Shown here piece by piece: positions 1 to 14,730 of a stretch of DNA of 64,000 nt (positions are counted from its first letter, which is position 1; each line of letters begins with the position of its first letter). Location: assembly GCF_013240295.1 (NCBI RefSeq), contig NZ_JABETK010000002.1:2108001-2172000 (forward strand), given 5' to 3'. The DNA comes from Neoaquamicrobium sediminum. Lineage in GTDB: Bacteria; Pseudomonadota; Alphaproteobacteria; Rhizobiales; Rhizobiaceae. A program made the position numbers and the translations under genes. The notes under the pieces are model-generated. The model did not search any database. It had not been told where the DNA came from and was given only the letters and a program-made list of their open reading frames with translations.

Positions 1-391
1 TCGCGAAGCGGCTCGCATAGGCGACGATGCCTTTCAGCTCCGACGTTTCGCCGGACCATGACATGGCGATGATCGCGTCGTCCGGCGCGATCATGCCGAG
101 GTCGCCGTGATTGGCTTCGGCTGGATGGACGAAAAAGGCCGGCGTGCCGGTCGAAGCAAGCGTTGCCGCGATCTTCGAGCCTATATGGCCGCTCTTGCCG
201 ACGCCGGTGACAATGACGCGACCGGTGATGCTGCCGATCAATTCGACCGCCGTGGCGAAAGGTTCGCCGAGGCCGTTTTCCAGCGAGGCGGCAAGCGCGT
301 CCAGCCCGTTCATCTCGGTGCGCAGGGTGCGCAGCGCCGAGGCGATCGCCAACGCCCTGTCGACCGGTGCGGTAATGGCTTTTCTCTGCAT
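1..391 (-). CDS. KpsF/KdsD/GutQ-type sugar-phosphate isomerase, C-terminus beyond window
   Basis: This is the N-terminal 130 residues of a SIS-domain protein; the rest lies left of the window. The start ATG (complement of 389-391) gives MQRKAITAPV. A glycine-rich SIS motif (VTGVGKSGHIG) at about residues 57-67 is followed by ASTGTPAFFVHPAEANHGDLG and then SWSGET, a pattern typical of arabinose-5-phosphate isomerases (KdsD, KpsF) and of GutQ. The family interconverts ribulose 5-phosphate and arabinose 5-phosphate, the first step to Kdo for LPS or capsule. The CBS domains that would separate KpsF-like from short SIS proteins are not visible. It is divergent from the outer-membrane protein gene to its right. 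I am confident of the family, less so of the exact substrate. Confidence 0.85.
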   Translation of the reverse strand, partial: MQRKAITAPVDRALAIASALRTLRTEMNGLDALAASLENGLGEPFATAVELIGSITGRVIVTGVGKSGHIGSKIAATLASTGTPAFFVHPAEANHGDLGMIAPDDAIIAMSWSGETSELKGIVAYASRFA

Positions 392-473
392 GGCAAGCGC
401 TTAGCGCTTCCGCCGCGCCGTGTCCATCGGCAGTGCCGTCGCGGACCCCGTTCCCCTCCGAAATCAATCATCC

Positions 474-504
474 GTTAACCAACGCTGTTTACGGTTCGGT
501 AAAC
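474..504. promoter_or_regulatory. dyads in the divergent intergenic region
   Basis: Between the two divergent genes there is a hexameric palindrome GTTAAC (474-479) and, 7 bases later, an inverted repeat GTTTAC-N6-GTAAAC (487-504). The stretch is AT-rich against its surroundings, so it is a reasonable place for promoter or operator elements serving either gene. No regulator can be assigned from sequence. Confidence 0.35.
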
Positions 505-539
505 CTCGGCGCGCTCCGCGCCGCACCGATCGGGCGACG

Positions 540-2239
540 ATGGCACCACTTCCGCCGCATCATAGAAGGACGCCGCGCAGCTTTGGCGCGCTCACGCTGG
601 CAGCAGCCGGCGCGGTCCTTGTTTGCGGCGAGGCTTCGGCGCAGATGGAACCCGGCCTGCGCGGGCCGGTGCTCGAGCGCAGCATTACCGACGATCTGAT
701 CGACGGGCAGGCGCGCCGCGACGAGCAGTCCCTGCTCGGTTCCCCGACAGCGCTCGATACGGACATGCTGGACGCCCCGCCCTATACGCCGAGCAGCGCC
801 GGCGCGCTGGCAGACGAAGAAGAAGCCGTGTCCGATGCGGCGGCCGCCCAGCCAAGGCAAGGTGCGCTGATCGACAATGCACTCGACGATCCGGCATCCG
901 CGGTGGAACCGGTCGGCCGCGCTCAGACGGCGGCAACCCTCAATCAACAGAGGGCTGCAGCCGTCGATGCCGACGAGGCCGATCTCGTCACCGGGACGGT
1001 GCGAACGCCGCGGCCGGCGCGCTCGACGACGTCGACACGGGGCGAGCCGCTGCCGACAGCACCCGCGCTACCGCCATCGAAGGCCTCACGCGAACGCCTG
1101 ACGAAAACCCCTACGCTCCGCTAGGTCTGCGGCTCGGCACCTTCATTGTCACGCCAACCCTGGAACAGGGCATCGGCTGGACATCGAATGCCAATCTGAG
1201 CCCCGATGGAGAAGGCTCGACCTTTTCCGAGACGGCCCTGCGCCTCAACGCCATCTCGGACTGGTCCCGCCACAGCGCGACGATCGACGCCGACGTCTCG
1301 TATCGCAAATCACTGTCCGGACAGGAGATTTCCGAGGTCGAGGGCGGCGTCGCAGGTCAGTTGCGGCTTGATCTCGCCGACCAGTGGAGCGCGTTTGTCG
1401 GCGGCGGTTATCGCGTGCGGCCGGAATCGGCTTCATCGCCGGAGACGATCGAGGACGCCGTCTCGCGACCGACACGGCACACCTTCACCGGCAATGCGGG
1501 CGTCGAACGGGATCTCGGCCCGCTTCGCCTGCAGCTGGCCGGTGACGTTATCCGGGAAACCTACGGAGACGCCGAGCTATCGGGCGGAGGAACGCTGCCG
1601 CAGGACGACCGCGACACGACGCTGGCGCTGGTGCGGATGCGCGCCGGCTATGAACTATCGCCGGCGCTGCGGCCCTTCGTGGAAGCTGAGATCGGACGGC
1701 GCTCCTATGACGAGGAATTTGACCGCAATGGCTACCAGCGCTCGGCCGACCGCTACGGCGTACGCGCCGGCGTGGAAGTCGACATTCAGGAGAAGCTGCG
1801 CGGCGAGATTTCGGCTGGATGGGTGAGCGAAAACCCGGAAGACGAGCGGCTGCCGACGATGTCCGGGCTGTCGCTCGCAGCCAATCTCGCCTGGTCGCCG
1901 GTGCGCGGAACGACGGTGGCGCTCGACGCCTCGACCGAAGTCGAGGGTTCGACAATCGCCGGCAAGACAGGTTCGCTATACCACTCCGCCAGCCTCTCGG
2001 TGAGCCGCGAATTGCGGCAAAACCTGACCGGCAGCGTTCTCGCCGGCATCGGCTGGCGCGACTATTTCGGCCATGACGAAAGCGATCTCGTGCTGCGCGG
2101 CGAAGCAAGCCTGACCTGGTGGCTGAACCGATATGCCGGCATCACCGGCCGTGCCAGCCACGAGATCCAGCGTGGAACGCTACCCGACCGCGACTATGAC
2201 GAGACGCGGGTCTATCTCGGCATGACGTTCCAGCGCTGA
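540..2239 (+). CDS. outer-membrane beta-barrel protein (frameshifted)
   Basis: The reading frame opens at ATG 540 with a basic N-terminus, a hydrophobic stretch and an SAQ signal-peptidase-like site at about residue 35. A low-complexity Ala/Asp/Pro-rich region of roughly 130 residues follows, then a long C-terminal part rich in alternating polar and aromatic residues ending in F-Q-R, as expected of an outer-membrane barrel. The two halves are in different frames: the N-terminal frame hits a stop at 1122-1124, while the barrel is read in the minus-one frame. Homology-like continuity places the shift between 1005 and 1073; the GGGG run at 1039-1042 is the likeliest site. The function is unknown. 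Related rhizobial proteins are annotated only as outer-membrane beta-barrel proteins. The gene converges on galU. Confidence 0.7.
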
Positions 2240-2244
2240 GTTTT

Positions 2245-3126
2245 TCAGCCGCCCTGCTTGCTGCGCAGGCGCTCCACCACGTCGACCACCACGTCGCGCA
2301 AATTGCCCTGCTGAAACGCAAAGGCGATGTTTGCCTCCACGAAGCCTTCTGGCGAGCCGCAATCGTAGGTCTCGCCCTGATAGTGGTAGCCGAACAGCTT
2401 CTGCTGCTCGCCCAGTTTCTTCATAGCGTCGGTAAGCTGGATCTCGCCGCCGGCACCGCGCTCCTGGTGTTCGAGAATGTCGAAGATTTCCGGCTGCAGG
2501 ATATAGCGGCCGTTAATGTAAAAGTTTGACGGCGCGGTGCCCTTAGCGGGCTTCTCGACCATTTCCGTGATCTCGAAACCGGTATGCGCTTCGGCACCTT
2601 TGCCGACGATGCCGTATTTATGCGCCTCTTCCGGGTCGCACTCCTGCACGGCGATGATGTTGTCCCCGGTGTGTCCGTAAAGCTCGACCATGCCTTTCAG
2701 GCAGCTCGTTTCCGATTGCATGATCATGTCGGGCAGCAACAGTGCGAACGGCTCGTTGCCGACGAGGTCACGAGCGCACCAGACAGCGTGGCCGAGCCCC
2801 ATCGGCACCTGCTGACGGGTGTAGCTGGTCTGCCCCGGCTTGGGCTGGAGGGCTCGCAGCTTTTCGAGCTGGTCCAGCTTCCCTCTCTGCTCGAGCGTGT
2901 CGTAAAGCTCGAACTGGATATCGAAGTGATCCTCGATCACGGTCTTGTTACGACCGGTGACGAAGATGAAATGCTCAATGCCCGCCTCGCGCGCCTCATC
3001 GACCACGTATTGGATAACCGGGCGATCGACGACAGTCAGCATCTCCTTTGGCACCGCCTTGGTAGCGGGCAGGAAACGGGTCCCCAGTCCGGCTACGGGA
3101 AACACGGCTTTTCTTACTTCTCTCAT
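2245..3126 (-). CDS. galU: UTP-glucose-1-phosphate uridylyltransferase
   Basis: This 293-residue nucleotidyltransferase makes UDP-glucose from UTP and glucose 1-phosphate in the cytoplasm, supplying exopolysaccharide, LPS and cyclic glucans. The N-terminal nucleotide-binding motif [18 protein letters not shown] lies at residues 12-29, and later blocks include [23 protein letters not shown] and GGEIQLTDA, all characteristic of GalU. I chose ATG 3126 because the conserved N-terminus begins there; the frame stays open for 41 more codons upstream without homologous-looking sequence. It converges on the beta-barrel gene with only 5 bases between the stops. Confidence is high. Confidence 0.95.
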   Translation of the reverse strand: MREVRKAVFPVAGLGTRFLPATKAVPKEMLTVVDRPVIQYVVDEAREAGIEHFIFVTGRNKTVIEDHFDIQFELYDTLEQRGKLDQLEKLRALQPKPGQTSYTRQQVPMGLGHAVWCARDLVGNEPFALLLPDMIMQSETSCLKGMVELYGHTGDNIIAVQECDPEEAHKYGIVGKGAEAHTGFEITEMVEKPAKGTAPSNFYINGRYILQPEIFDILEHQERGAGGEIQLTDAMKKLGEQQKLFGYHYQGETYDCGSPEGFVEANIAFAFQQGNLRDVVVDVVERLRSKQGG

Positions 3127-3331
3127 CTGCGCTCTGTTCCGTTGTTGGGGCGGCGACACTTTCCGCCGCGACACTTTCATGCCGAGATTGAAGTTTATTG
3201 AATCGATTGTGCTGCGGGGAGTGTCACGCCTGTCGCTGTAGGCCTTCAAAAATGCCTATGGTAAACTTTTTCCTAACCCGAATGGTCGATGAATGGTTCC
3301 CTGAATGCAACATGCAATTGGAGACATGCAG

Positions 3332-4560
3332 ATGGCCAAGAAGACGGCAGGGCGTTTCTCGTCATTCCTCAGGGCTACTGGCGTAGCGATCGCGCTTGCG
3401 GCAGCCGCGCAGGCAACGCCGGCCTTTGCCGACGCCCAGTTCCAGCGCTGGGTCGGCCAGTTCCGTGCGACGGCAACCAGCAACGGCGTTTCCGGCGCAA
3501 TCTTCGACCGGGCCTTCGCCGGCGTGACGTCACCCGACCCCGAGGTGCTCGAGCTCGCGCGCAATCAGCCGGAATTCAACGCGCCTGTCTGGCAGTATTT
3601 CGACAACCAGATCACCGACGAATCCATCGGCAACGGCCGCCGGATGGCCCAGCAGCATCGCCGCACGCTCGATGCCGTGGAGCAGCGCTTCGGCGTTGAC
3701 CGCAACATCGTGCTGGCAATCTGGTCGATCGAGTCGCGCTACGGCGAGGCGCTGAACAACCCGCGCATCGTGCGCAACATCGTAAGGTCGCTCTCCACTC
3801 TCGCCTACGCCGACAGCAGACGCCAGAAATTCGCGCGCTCCCAGTTGATTGCCGCACTCAAGATTCTGCAGAACGGCGATGTGGACGTTAGCCACCTCAC
3901 CGGGTCCTGGGCAGGCGCGATGGGGCACACCCAGTTCATTCCGACCAGCTACCAGACATGGGCCGTGGATATGGACGGTAACGGCAAGCGCGACATCTGG
4001 GGCTCTGTTCCCGATGCGCTAGGCTCGGCCGCAAACCTGCTGCGCCAGAACGGCTGGCGCCCAGGCCATGCATGGGGTTACGAAGTTGTGCTGCCGCAGG
4101 GACGCAAATTCCCGCGGGCAGGATGACACTCGCCCAGTGGCAGGCGATCGGCGTCGTCCGCGCCAATGGCCAGGCTTATCCCCGTGCAAACGACCAGGCG
4201 GAGTTGAAGGTGCTTGAGGGGCGCGATGGCCCGGCCTTCCTCGTGCTTCACAACTTCAACATGCTGAAACGCTACAATAGCTCGGACCGCTATGCGCTCG
4301 CCGTCGGCCTGCTTGCCGACCAGATCGCAGGCCACGGCAAGCTTTCGCGCGACTGGAACCGGCCCTTCACCCGCCTCAGCTTCAACGAGACGCAGGAGCT
4401 GCAGAAGCGTCTTTCGGCACATGGCTATTATGATGGCGAGATCGATGGCAGGATCGGCCCCGCCTCGCGCGAAGCGATCAAGGCCTTGCAGGGCCGCATG
4501 GGCATGTCGCCCGACGGTCATCCGAGCAAGGAACTGCTGACGCGGCTGCGCGGTCAATAA
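3332..4560 (+). CDS. MltB-type lytic murein transglycosylase with peptidoglycan-binding domain (frameshifted)
   Basis: The protein (about 409 residues) cleaves the MurNAc-GlcNAc bond of peptidoglycan to leave 1,6-anhydro ends. A signal peptide ends near AFA. The SLT-2 domain carries the catalytic glutamate in IWSIESRYGE, followed by GSWAGAMGHTQFIPTSY and DGNGKRDIW. The last 60 residues form a PG_binding_1 domain (LQKRLSAHGYYDGEIDGRIG). The frame breaks at the CCC run 4111-4113; one extra C would join RKFP to AGRMTLAQW and restore the protein. I chose ATG 3332, not the upstream ATGs at 3305 and 3326, because GGAG sits 8 bases before it. DUF459 follows after 11 bases, so the two are probably co-transcribed. 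Confidence 0.88.
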
Positions 4561-4571
4561 CCGGAGTATCG

Positions 4572-5822
4572 ATGCGCGTACCCCCTCTCACCCTTGGTCA
4601 TGCGCTTCGCCTCCTGTGCGTTGCATTGACGCTGACGCTGCTGGCGCCCGTCGGCGGTGGTATTCTCTTAAGCGCTGCGCATGCGCAGGAGGCCGGCGAG
4701 CGGCAATCAGGGGGCGGGATATTGCGGTTCCTGTTCTCGCGCCGCGACCGGGAGCCTCAGCGCCGCGATAGGGTGATCGCACCGCCGCCGGAGACCCAGC
4801 GCCGGGCGGCACCTGCGGTCCGGCGCAGCCAGCCGGCGGCGCCCGCAGCGCCCGTGGTTCCAGCGATTGAGAAGGCGGAAGATGCAAGCCGGGTTCTGGT
4901 TGTCGGCGACTTCCTGGCCGGCGGACTGGCCGACGGTCTCGACGCTGCCTACGAACAGAATGCCGACGTGGTGATCGTCAATCGCACCAACGGTTCCTCG
5001 GGTCTGGTCCGCGACGACTACTACGATTGGCCCGGCAATATCGGCACGTTGATCGACGAGGAAAAACCCGACACCGTCGTCGTCATGATCGGCTCCAATG
5101 ACCGCCAGCAGATGCGCGTAGAAGGAAACCGCGAGCCCCCGCGCTCGGACGCATGGCTCAAGGAATATGAGCGCCGCGTGACCGCGCTTATCAAGACGGT
5201 CAGGGACAGGGACCTGCCACTGATATGGGTGGGTAACCTGCCCTTCCGTCCAGGCGCGATGTCATCGGACATGCTGGCATTCAACGACATCTACCGGCGC
5301 CTCGTGACAGATGCGGGTGGCGAATATGTCGATGTCTGGGACGGTTTCGTCGACGAAAGCGGCGCGTTCGCAACCAACGGCCCCGACATGAACGGCCAGC
5401 CGGCCCAGCTTCGCTCCAGCGATGGGATCAACGTGACCCGCGACGGGCGCCGCAAGATCGCCTTCTATGCCGAAAAGCCGCTCAACCGCCTGTTCGAGAC
5501 AGGCTCGGCAACACCGGGAACGCCCGGGCTCGATGGCGACGGCTTGCTCGGCGGGCCCACTCCCGACGGCTCCACACCGGCGGTCATCGACCGCACCGCG
5601 CCCATGGCGCTGGACGATCTGGGATCCGACAGCGGCGGACAATTGCTCGGCGCATCCTTCGCGCGCCCCAGCGGCGAAGCGCGAACGCCTGCTGAGCAGC
5701 TTTCCCGCAAGGGACTGGCTCCTGCCCCCACCCCCGGGCGCGCAGACGATTTCGAGATAAGACGACCCGGCCCCGCCTCAGCCGGGCCCGACCGTCAAAG
5801 CACCACGGCGATAACGCCGTAG
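4572..5822 (+). CDS. DUF459 SGNH-hydrolase-like secreted protein
   Basis: The 416-residue protein has an N-terminal hydrophobic signal segment ending AHAQ (about residue 39), a Pro/Arg-rich linker to about residue 100, then an SGNH-like fold: VVGDF (111-114), GSND (174-177) and SSDGIN (282-287), and a disordered Gly/Pro-rich tail. In active SGNH enzymes the first block carries the nucleophilic Ser (GDS) and the last block a catalytic His (DxxH). Here those positions are Phe114 and Asn287, so hydrolase activity is doubtful although Asp284 and the GSND block remain. GGAG lies 5 bases before the ATG. Its place behind the lytic transglycosylase suggests an envelope role. Convergent with gltD. Confidence 0.85.
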   Translation: MRVPPLTLGHALRLLCVALTLTLLAPVGGGILLSAAHAQEAGERQSGGGILRFLFSRRDREPQRRDRVIAPPPETQRRAAPAVRRSQPAAPAAPVVPAIEKAEDASRVLVVGDFLAGGLADGLDAAYEQNADVVIVNRTNGSSGLVRDDYYDWPGNIGTLIDEEKPDTVVVMIGSNDRQQMRVEGNREPPRSDAWLKEYERRVTALIKTVRDRDLPLIWVGNLPFRPGAMSSDMLAFNDIYRRLVTDAGGEYVDVWDGFVDESGAFATNGPDMNGQPAQLRSSDGINVTRDGRRKIAFYAEKPLNRLFETGSATPGTPGLDGDGLLGGPTPDGSTPAVIDRTAPMALDDLGSDSGGQLLGASFARPSGEARTPAEQLSRKGLAPAPTPGRADDFEIRRPGPASAGPDRQSTTAITP

Positions 5823-5825
5823 TCG

Positions 5826-7282
5826 CTAACGCGGCAGAACAGTCTCACCCATGAGGAACTTGTCGATGGCATGCGCGGCCTGGCGGCCCTCGCGGATTGC
5901 CCAGACGACCAGTGACTGACCACGACGCACGTCGCCGGCTGCAAACAGCCTATCGACGCTGGTGCGATAGTCGCGATCGTTGGCGACCACATTGGTCGAG
6001 CGCCGCGCATCCACATTCAGCGTCATCTGGCCGTCCAGCTCCTTCGTCACGCCACCGGAGATGGGGCCCGCGAAACCGATGGCGATGAAGGCGAGATCGG
6101 CGCGAATGACGAACTCGGTGCCAGCGACCGGCTTGCGCTTCTCGTCCACCTCGCAGCACTTGACGCCGGTCAGTACGCCGTCCTCGTCGCCAATGAACTC
6201 CAGCGTCGCGACCTGGAATTCGCGCTGGGCGCCCTCCGCCTGCGATGAGGAGGTCCGCATCTTGGTCGCCCAGTAGGGCCAGACGGTGAGCTTGTCTTCC
6301 TTCTCCGGCGGCTGTGGGCGAATGTCGAGCTGCGTCACACGTACCGCGCCCTGGCGGAAGGCGGTGCCGACACAGTCGGAGGCCGTATCACCACCGCCGA
6401 CGACGACCACATGCTTGCCACCGGCGACGATCGGCTCGGAGGCCCATGCGACCGACTGGATGTCCTCGCCCCCACGCGCCGGTTCTGCTGAACCAGATAA
6501 GGCATGGCGTCGTGAACGCCGATGAACTCCGCACCGGGAATACCCGCCGGGCGCGGCGTCTCGGAGCCGCCGCAATAGAGCACGGCATCGTGCTCGGCCA
6601 GCAGTTCGGAGACCTTCTTGTCGACACCGACATTGACGCCGCAGTGGAAGGTAACGCCCTCGCCTTCCATCTGCTTCACACGCGCATCGACATAGTGCTT
6701 CTCGATCTTGAAGTCGGGGATGCCGTAGCGCATCAGCCCGCCCGGCTTCGACTCGCGCTCGAAGACATGAACCTCGTGGCCGACGCGGCCGAGCTGCTGC
6801 GCGGCAGCCATGCCCGCCGGTCCCGAACCGATGATCGCGATCTTCTTGCCGGTCTGGCTTGCAGCGGGCATCGGGCGGATGTGGCCCTGCTCGTACGCCT
6901 TGTCGGCGATCGCCTGCTCCACGGTCTTGATCGCGACAGGGATGTCCTCGAGGTTGAGCGTGCAGGCCTCCTCGCACGGTGCCGGGCAGATGCGTCCGGT
7001 CCATTCCGGGAAGTTGTTGGTCGAATGCAGGTTGCGGATCGCACCGTCCCAGTCGCCGTTGTAGACGAGGTCGTTCCAGTCCGGGATCTGGTTGTGAACC
7101 GGGCAGCCCGTCGGCCCATGGCAGAACGGAATGCCGCAATCCATGCATCGGGCGGCCTGTTTCTCGACTTCCTGATCCGACATCGGCAGGGTGAATTCCC
7201 TGAAATGCCTGATACGGTCGGAGGCCGGCTGGTACTTGTGCACCTGCCGGTCGATCTCGAGAAATCCTGTTACCTTGCCCAT
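5826..7282 (-). CDS. gltD: glutamate synthase small subunit (frameshifted)
   Basis: GltD (about 485 residues) is the NADPH-oxidising flavoprotein of glutamate synthase; it passes electrons through iron-sulfur clusters to GltB in the cytoplasm. Cysteines at 46, 49, 54, 60, 99, 103 and 107 form the N-terminal Fe-S region, GSGPAG (152-157) binds FAD, and a second Rossmann motif (VVVGGGDTASDCVG) binds NADPH. The frame breaks at the CCCCC run 6469-6473 (GGGGG on the coding strand); a sixth G restores RVGGEDI and continuity. The start is supported by GGAGG 5 bases before ATG 7282. gltB lies 68 bases upstream on the same strand, so the pair forms an operon. The break is probably a sequencing error. 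Confidence 0.93.
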
Positions 7283-7350
7283 TCTTACCTCCAGCCTCGG
7301 GAAGCGGCCAGTCGGGCCGCCTCCGGGCGCAGCAATGTCGTTCTTCCTGC

Positions 7351-12077
<4,727 letters not shown>

Positions 12078-12595
12078 CGCCTCTTCCTCCAGAGTAGCCC
12101 TTTTGGGGCGGTCGGTTCGATCCGGCAGGCACAGCGTTTGCGCACTTCCGGCATTCTGTCGGCATATCTTGCGAAAGGCCGTCAGGGAGACTATGCCGCT
12201 TGCGGCTTTGCCTCCCTTGGCGAACGAAGCCGGAGCTGCTCGCGCGGGCTCCAACCCATCCGAAACCGCCCGCATCGAAAACCGGATTTGCGGTCATCAT
12301 ACCCCAAACCCGGCCATTCAAGCGCGCGTTAAATAAGACAGCAATACTGTCCTAAATTCCGTATGCCACAAAGCTTAAGCACAGACAAGACGGATGTGCA
12401 AAAAATTGCGGCTAAACGCGAAATTTTGTTGCGCGCAACGCGACGTTTTCGAACGTTCCGGTCGGTTGCCTGTGAAAAACCACCTTGGCCGCCGTCTACC
12501 GCGCCCACCGGCAGCGTAACCACACGGCTTGCGGAACCCGCGCGATCTCGTCCACACTGCCAGCCTCACCTTTCACTGTCACCCCGGATCATCTC
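12078..12595. other. 518-base intergenic region between gltB and the threonine aldolase gene
   Basis: No convincing gene is present. The right half (about 12330-12430) is AT-rich and includes an inverted repeat GACAG-N5-CTGTC at 12337-12351, which could be part of the control region for the leftward gltBD operon or for the rightward aldolase gene. I do not recognise a riboswitch fold. An open frame reading leftward through 12078-12275 is continuous with gltB but does not look like protein of that family. Confidence 0.4.
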
Positions 12596-13645
12596 ATGTT
12601 TTTTGCCTCCGATAACTGGGCCGGCGTCCACCCGCGAATTGCTGGAAACCTGACGCGGCATTCCGCCGGCTTCGCCTCGGCCTACGGATCGAGCGATCTC
12701 GATCGTCAGGTCGAGCAGACCTTCAGCGAAATCTTCGAACGCGAGGTGGCGGTGTTCTTCGTCGCGACCGGCACGGCTGCGAATTCGCTGTCGATGGCAG
12801 CCGTCGCAAGGCCCGGCGGCGTCGCGTTCTGCCACCGCGAGGCGCACATGATCGCCGACGAGGGCGGCGCGCCGGAATACCTGACCGGCGGCGGTCGGCT
12901 GTGTCCCGTTGATGGACCATTGGGACGGATGGATCCGGCAGCGCTGGAGCACGAGATCGGTCGCTATCCCCCGGAATTCGTTCATTCGGGACAGCCGGCT
13001 GCGATCTCGATCACGCAGACAACGGAAATTGGCACCGTCTACCAGCTTGCCGACATCGCGGCGGTTTCACAGGTCGCACGAAAGCACGGCCTGCCGCTGC
13101 ACATGGACGGTGCACGCTTCGCCAACGGCCTGGTAGCGCTCGACACCTCGCCGGCGGAAATGACCTGGAAACAGGGCGTCGACATCGTCTCCTTCGGCGG
13201 CACCAAGAATGGCTGCTGGTGCGCGGAAGCGGTCGTCTTTATGGATCCGAAGAAGGCACAGGCATTTCCATTCATACGCAAACGTGCCGCTCAGCTCTTT
13301 TCCAAATCGCGGTTCATCGCCGCACAGTTCGAAGCGTATTTCGAGGACGGCCTGTGGCTGGAAACCGCGCGCCACGCGAACGCCATGGCCGCACGGCTGG
13401 CCGATCATATCAGGGCGTCATCGAAGACGCGGCTCGGATGGGAGCCTCAGGCCAACGAAGTGTTTCCGATCATGCCGCTTTCAGTGGTCGAAGTGTTGAA
13501 GGCGCAGGGCGCGGCCTTCTATCCATGGCATCCCCCGCATGGCTTTGCCGGCGAAATCGGGGAGGACGAGACGCTCTGCCGCTTTGTCACAAGCTTCGCA
13601 ACCAGTGCGGACGAAGTGGACCGCCTGGGCGACCTGATCGCGTAG
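12596..13645 (+). CDS. low-specificity threonine aldolase / beta-eliminating lyase family
   Basis: This 349-residue fold-type I PLP enzyme splits threonine or allo-threonine into glycine and acetaldehyde, or acts on related beta-hydroxy amino acids. The PLP-binding lysine is Lys204 in SFGGTKNG; HMDGARF (169-175) provides the Asp that pairs with the pyridine nitrogen; FVATGTAAN (55-63) binds the phosphate. I start it at ATG 12596 because the family begins with the FFASDNWAGVHP block; the frame is open upstream but has no family character. The ribosome binding site is weak. It stands alone, followed 33 bases later by the GFA-family gene. Confidence 0.88.
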   Translation: MFFASDNWAGVHPRIAGNLTRHSAGFASAYGSSDLDRQVEQTFSEIFEREVAVFFVATGTAANSLSMAAVARPGGVAFCHREAHMIADEGGAPEYLTGGGRLCPVDGPLGRMDPAALEHEIGRYPPEFVHSGQPAAISITQTTEIGTVYQLADIAAVSQVARKHGLPLHMDGARFANGLVALDTSPAEMTWKQGVDIVSFGGTKNGCWCAEAVVFMDPKKAQAFPFIRKRAAQLFSKSRFIAAQFEAYFEDGLWLETARHANAMAARLADHIRASSKTRLGWEPQANEVFPIMPLSVVEVLKAQGAAFYPWHPPHGFAGEIGEDETLCRFVTSFATSADEVDRLGDLIA

Positions 13646-13678
13646 CGCTCCATCGGTTGCGGTTCTGAAGGAGAGGAG

Positions 13679-14091
13679 ATGTTGATGGAATTGACCGGCG
13701 GGTGCTATTGCGGCGCGATGCGCTACGAGGCGGAGGGCAAACCGAAGCTGAGAGCTCAGTGTCATTGCCGCGAATGCCAGTATTTTTCCGGCGGCGGACC
13801 CAATTTTTTCCTGCTCATTCCGCCGGAAAATTTTCGTTACACCGAAGGGACCCCGCAAAGCTTCAGGCGCAGCGACCTGGAAAATGCCGTGACGCGCGAG
13901 TTCTGCGCGCAATGCGGTACGCATCTGGCGACACGCAGGCAGGACATGCCCGAGGTGATCCTGAAGGCCGGCACGCTCGACGGCCCGAACTTTTCGGCCA
14001 ACCGCAGATCGCTATCTTCACGATCGACCGCCAGCCCTTCCATTTCATCGCGGAAGAAATGCCTGCCTACGAGCGCATGCCGCGACGCTGA
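13679..14091 (+). CDS. GFA (glutathione-dependent formaldehyde-activating/CENP-V) family protein (frameshifted)
   Basis: A small zinc-binding protein of about 137 residues. The zinc ligands are visible as C9-Y-C11, C28-H-C30-R-E-C33 and the FCAQCGTHL motif in the middle. The family includes S-hydroxymethylglutathione-forming enzymes, but most members have no known substrate. The frame breaks at the TTTT run 13991-13994: with one more T the sequence reads on to FGQPQIAIFTIDRQPFHF and ends naturally at 14091 with ERMPRR. AAGGAG lies upstream of ATG 13679. It converges on hsp20, with a terminator between them. Confidence 0.82.
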
Positions 14092-14110
14092 GCCGAAAGA
14101 CACGTAAAAC

Positions 14111-14138
14111 AAAAGCGGCGCCCGAAGGCGCCGCCTCG
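14111..14138 (-). terminator. rho-independent terminator of hsp20
   Basis: GCGGCGCC (14115-14122), loop CGAA, GGCGCCGC (14127-14134) form a perfect 8-bp GC hairpin. Read leftward it is followed by TTTTGTTTT, the layout of an intrinsic terminator for hsp20. It may also slow transcripts arriving from the GFA gene. Confidence 0.8.
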
Positions 14139-14157
14139 ATGTCCAATCTGGACGGAC

Positions 14158-14622
14158 TTATTTCGAAGCCTGGGCCTCGATCTGCTTCGCCTTTGCCGGA
14201 GCGGCGGCAATCGCGATCCGGCGCGGCTTCATCTCCTCGGGGATGTTGCGCTTCAGCTCGATGTGCAGAAGGCCGTTCTTGAGCGCGGCGCCCTGGACCT
14301 CGACGTGGTCGGCGAGCTGGAAACGGCGCTCGAAAGCGCGCGCGGCGATGCCGCGATGCAGGAACTCCGAGCTCTCGGTCTGCTCCTCGGTCTTCTCGCC
14401 CTTCACGGTCAGCACATTGCGGTGTGCCTCGATCGAAATCTCGTCTTCCGAGAAGCCTGCAACGGCCATCGAGATGCGATAGGCGTCTTCGCCGGTTCGC
14501 TCGATGTTGTAGGGCGGGTAGGTCTGGCCGTTATCGGGCTGCGCAAGCGAATCCAGCATCGTGAAGAGGCGGTCGAAGCCGACGGTGGAACGATAGAGCG
14601 GCGAAAAATCAACATGACGCAT
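14158..14622 (-). CDS. small heat-shock protein, Hsp20/IbpA family
   Basis: This 154-residue ATP-independent chaperone binds unfolding proteins in the cytoplasm. An alpha-crystallin domain spans about residues 38-130 (YNIERTGEDAYRISMAVAGF to the closing GLLHIELKR, where the family has GxLxIxL). The N-terminus MRHVDFSPLYRSTVGFDRLF matches rhizobial class A sHsps, which resemble IbpA. The C-terminal tail is Ala/Lys-rich rather than a clear IxI motif, though RRIAIA could serve. The leader has an RpoH-like promoter and a ROSE-like thermometer (separate entries), so heat control at both transcription and translation is likely. Confidence 0.93.
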   Translation of the reverse strand: MRHVDFSPLYRSTVGFDRLFTMLDSLAQPDNGQTYPPYNIERTGEDAYRISMAVAGFSEDEISIEAHRNVLTVKGEKTEEQTESSEFLHRGIAARAFERRFQLADHVEVQGAALKNGLLHIELKRNIPEEMKPRRIAIAAAPAKAKQIEAQASK

Positions 14623-14724
14623 GGGTCTGTTCTCCTTTGAGCAACATGTTTGCGTATGGTCATGTCAGCGAAGATCCGTATCGGCATCTCCCACGACCAG
14701 TGGCCCCTTCTATTGGCGGCCACG
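14623..14724 (-). ncRNA. candidate ROSE-type RNA thermometer in the hsp20 5' UTR
   Basis: About 100 bases lie between the RpoH-like promoter and the hsp20 ATG. Just before the start the transcript reads UUGCU (complement of 14640-14644), three loop bases, then AGGAG. The U(U/C)GCU motif pairing with the Shine-Dalgarno and leaving a bulged G is the hallmark of ROSE elements, which control small heat-shock genes in rhizobia. The pairing of UUGCU with AGGA is seen directly; the upstream stems were not folded. A covariance search with the Rfam ROSE model would settle it. Confidence 0.55.
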
Positions 14725-14730
14725 CACTGG

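Noticed and set aside
12078-12595. Riboswitch or small gene in the long gltB-aldolase gap
   Set aside because: No fold or conserved riboswitch core could be recognised by eye, and the open frames there are short or are extensions of neighbours.
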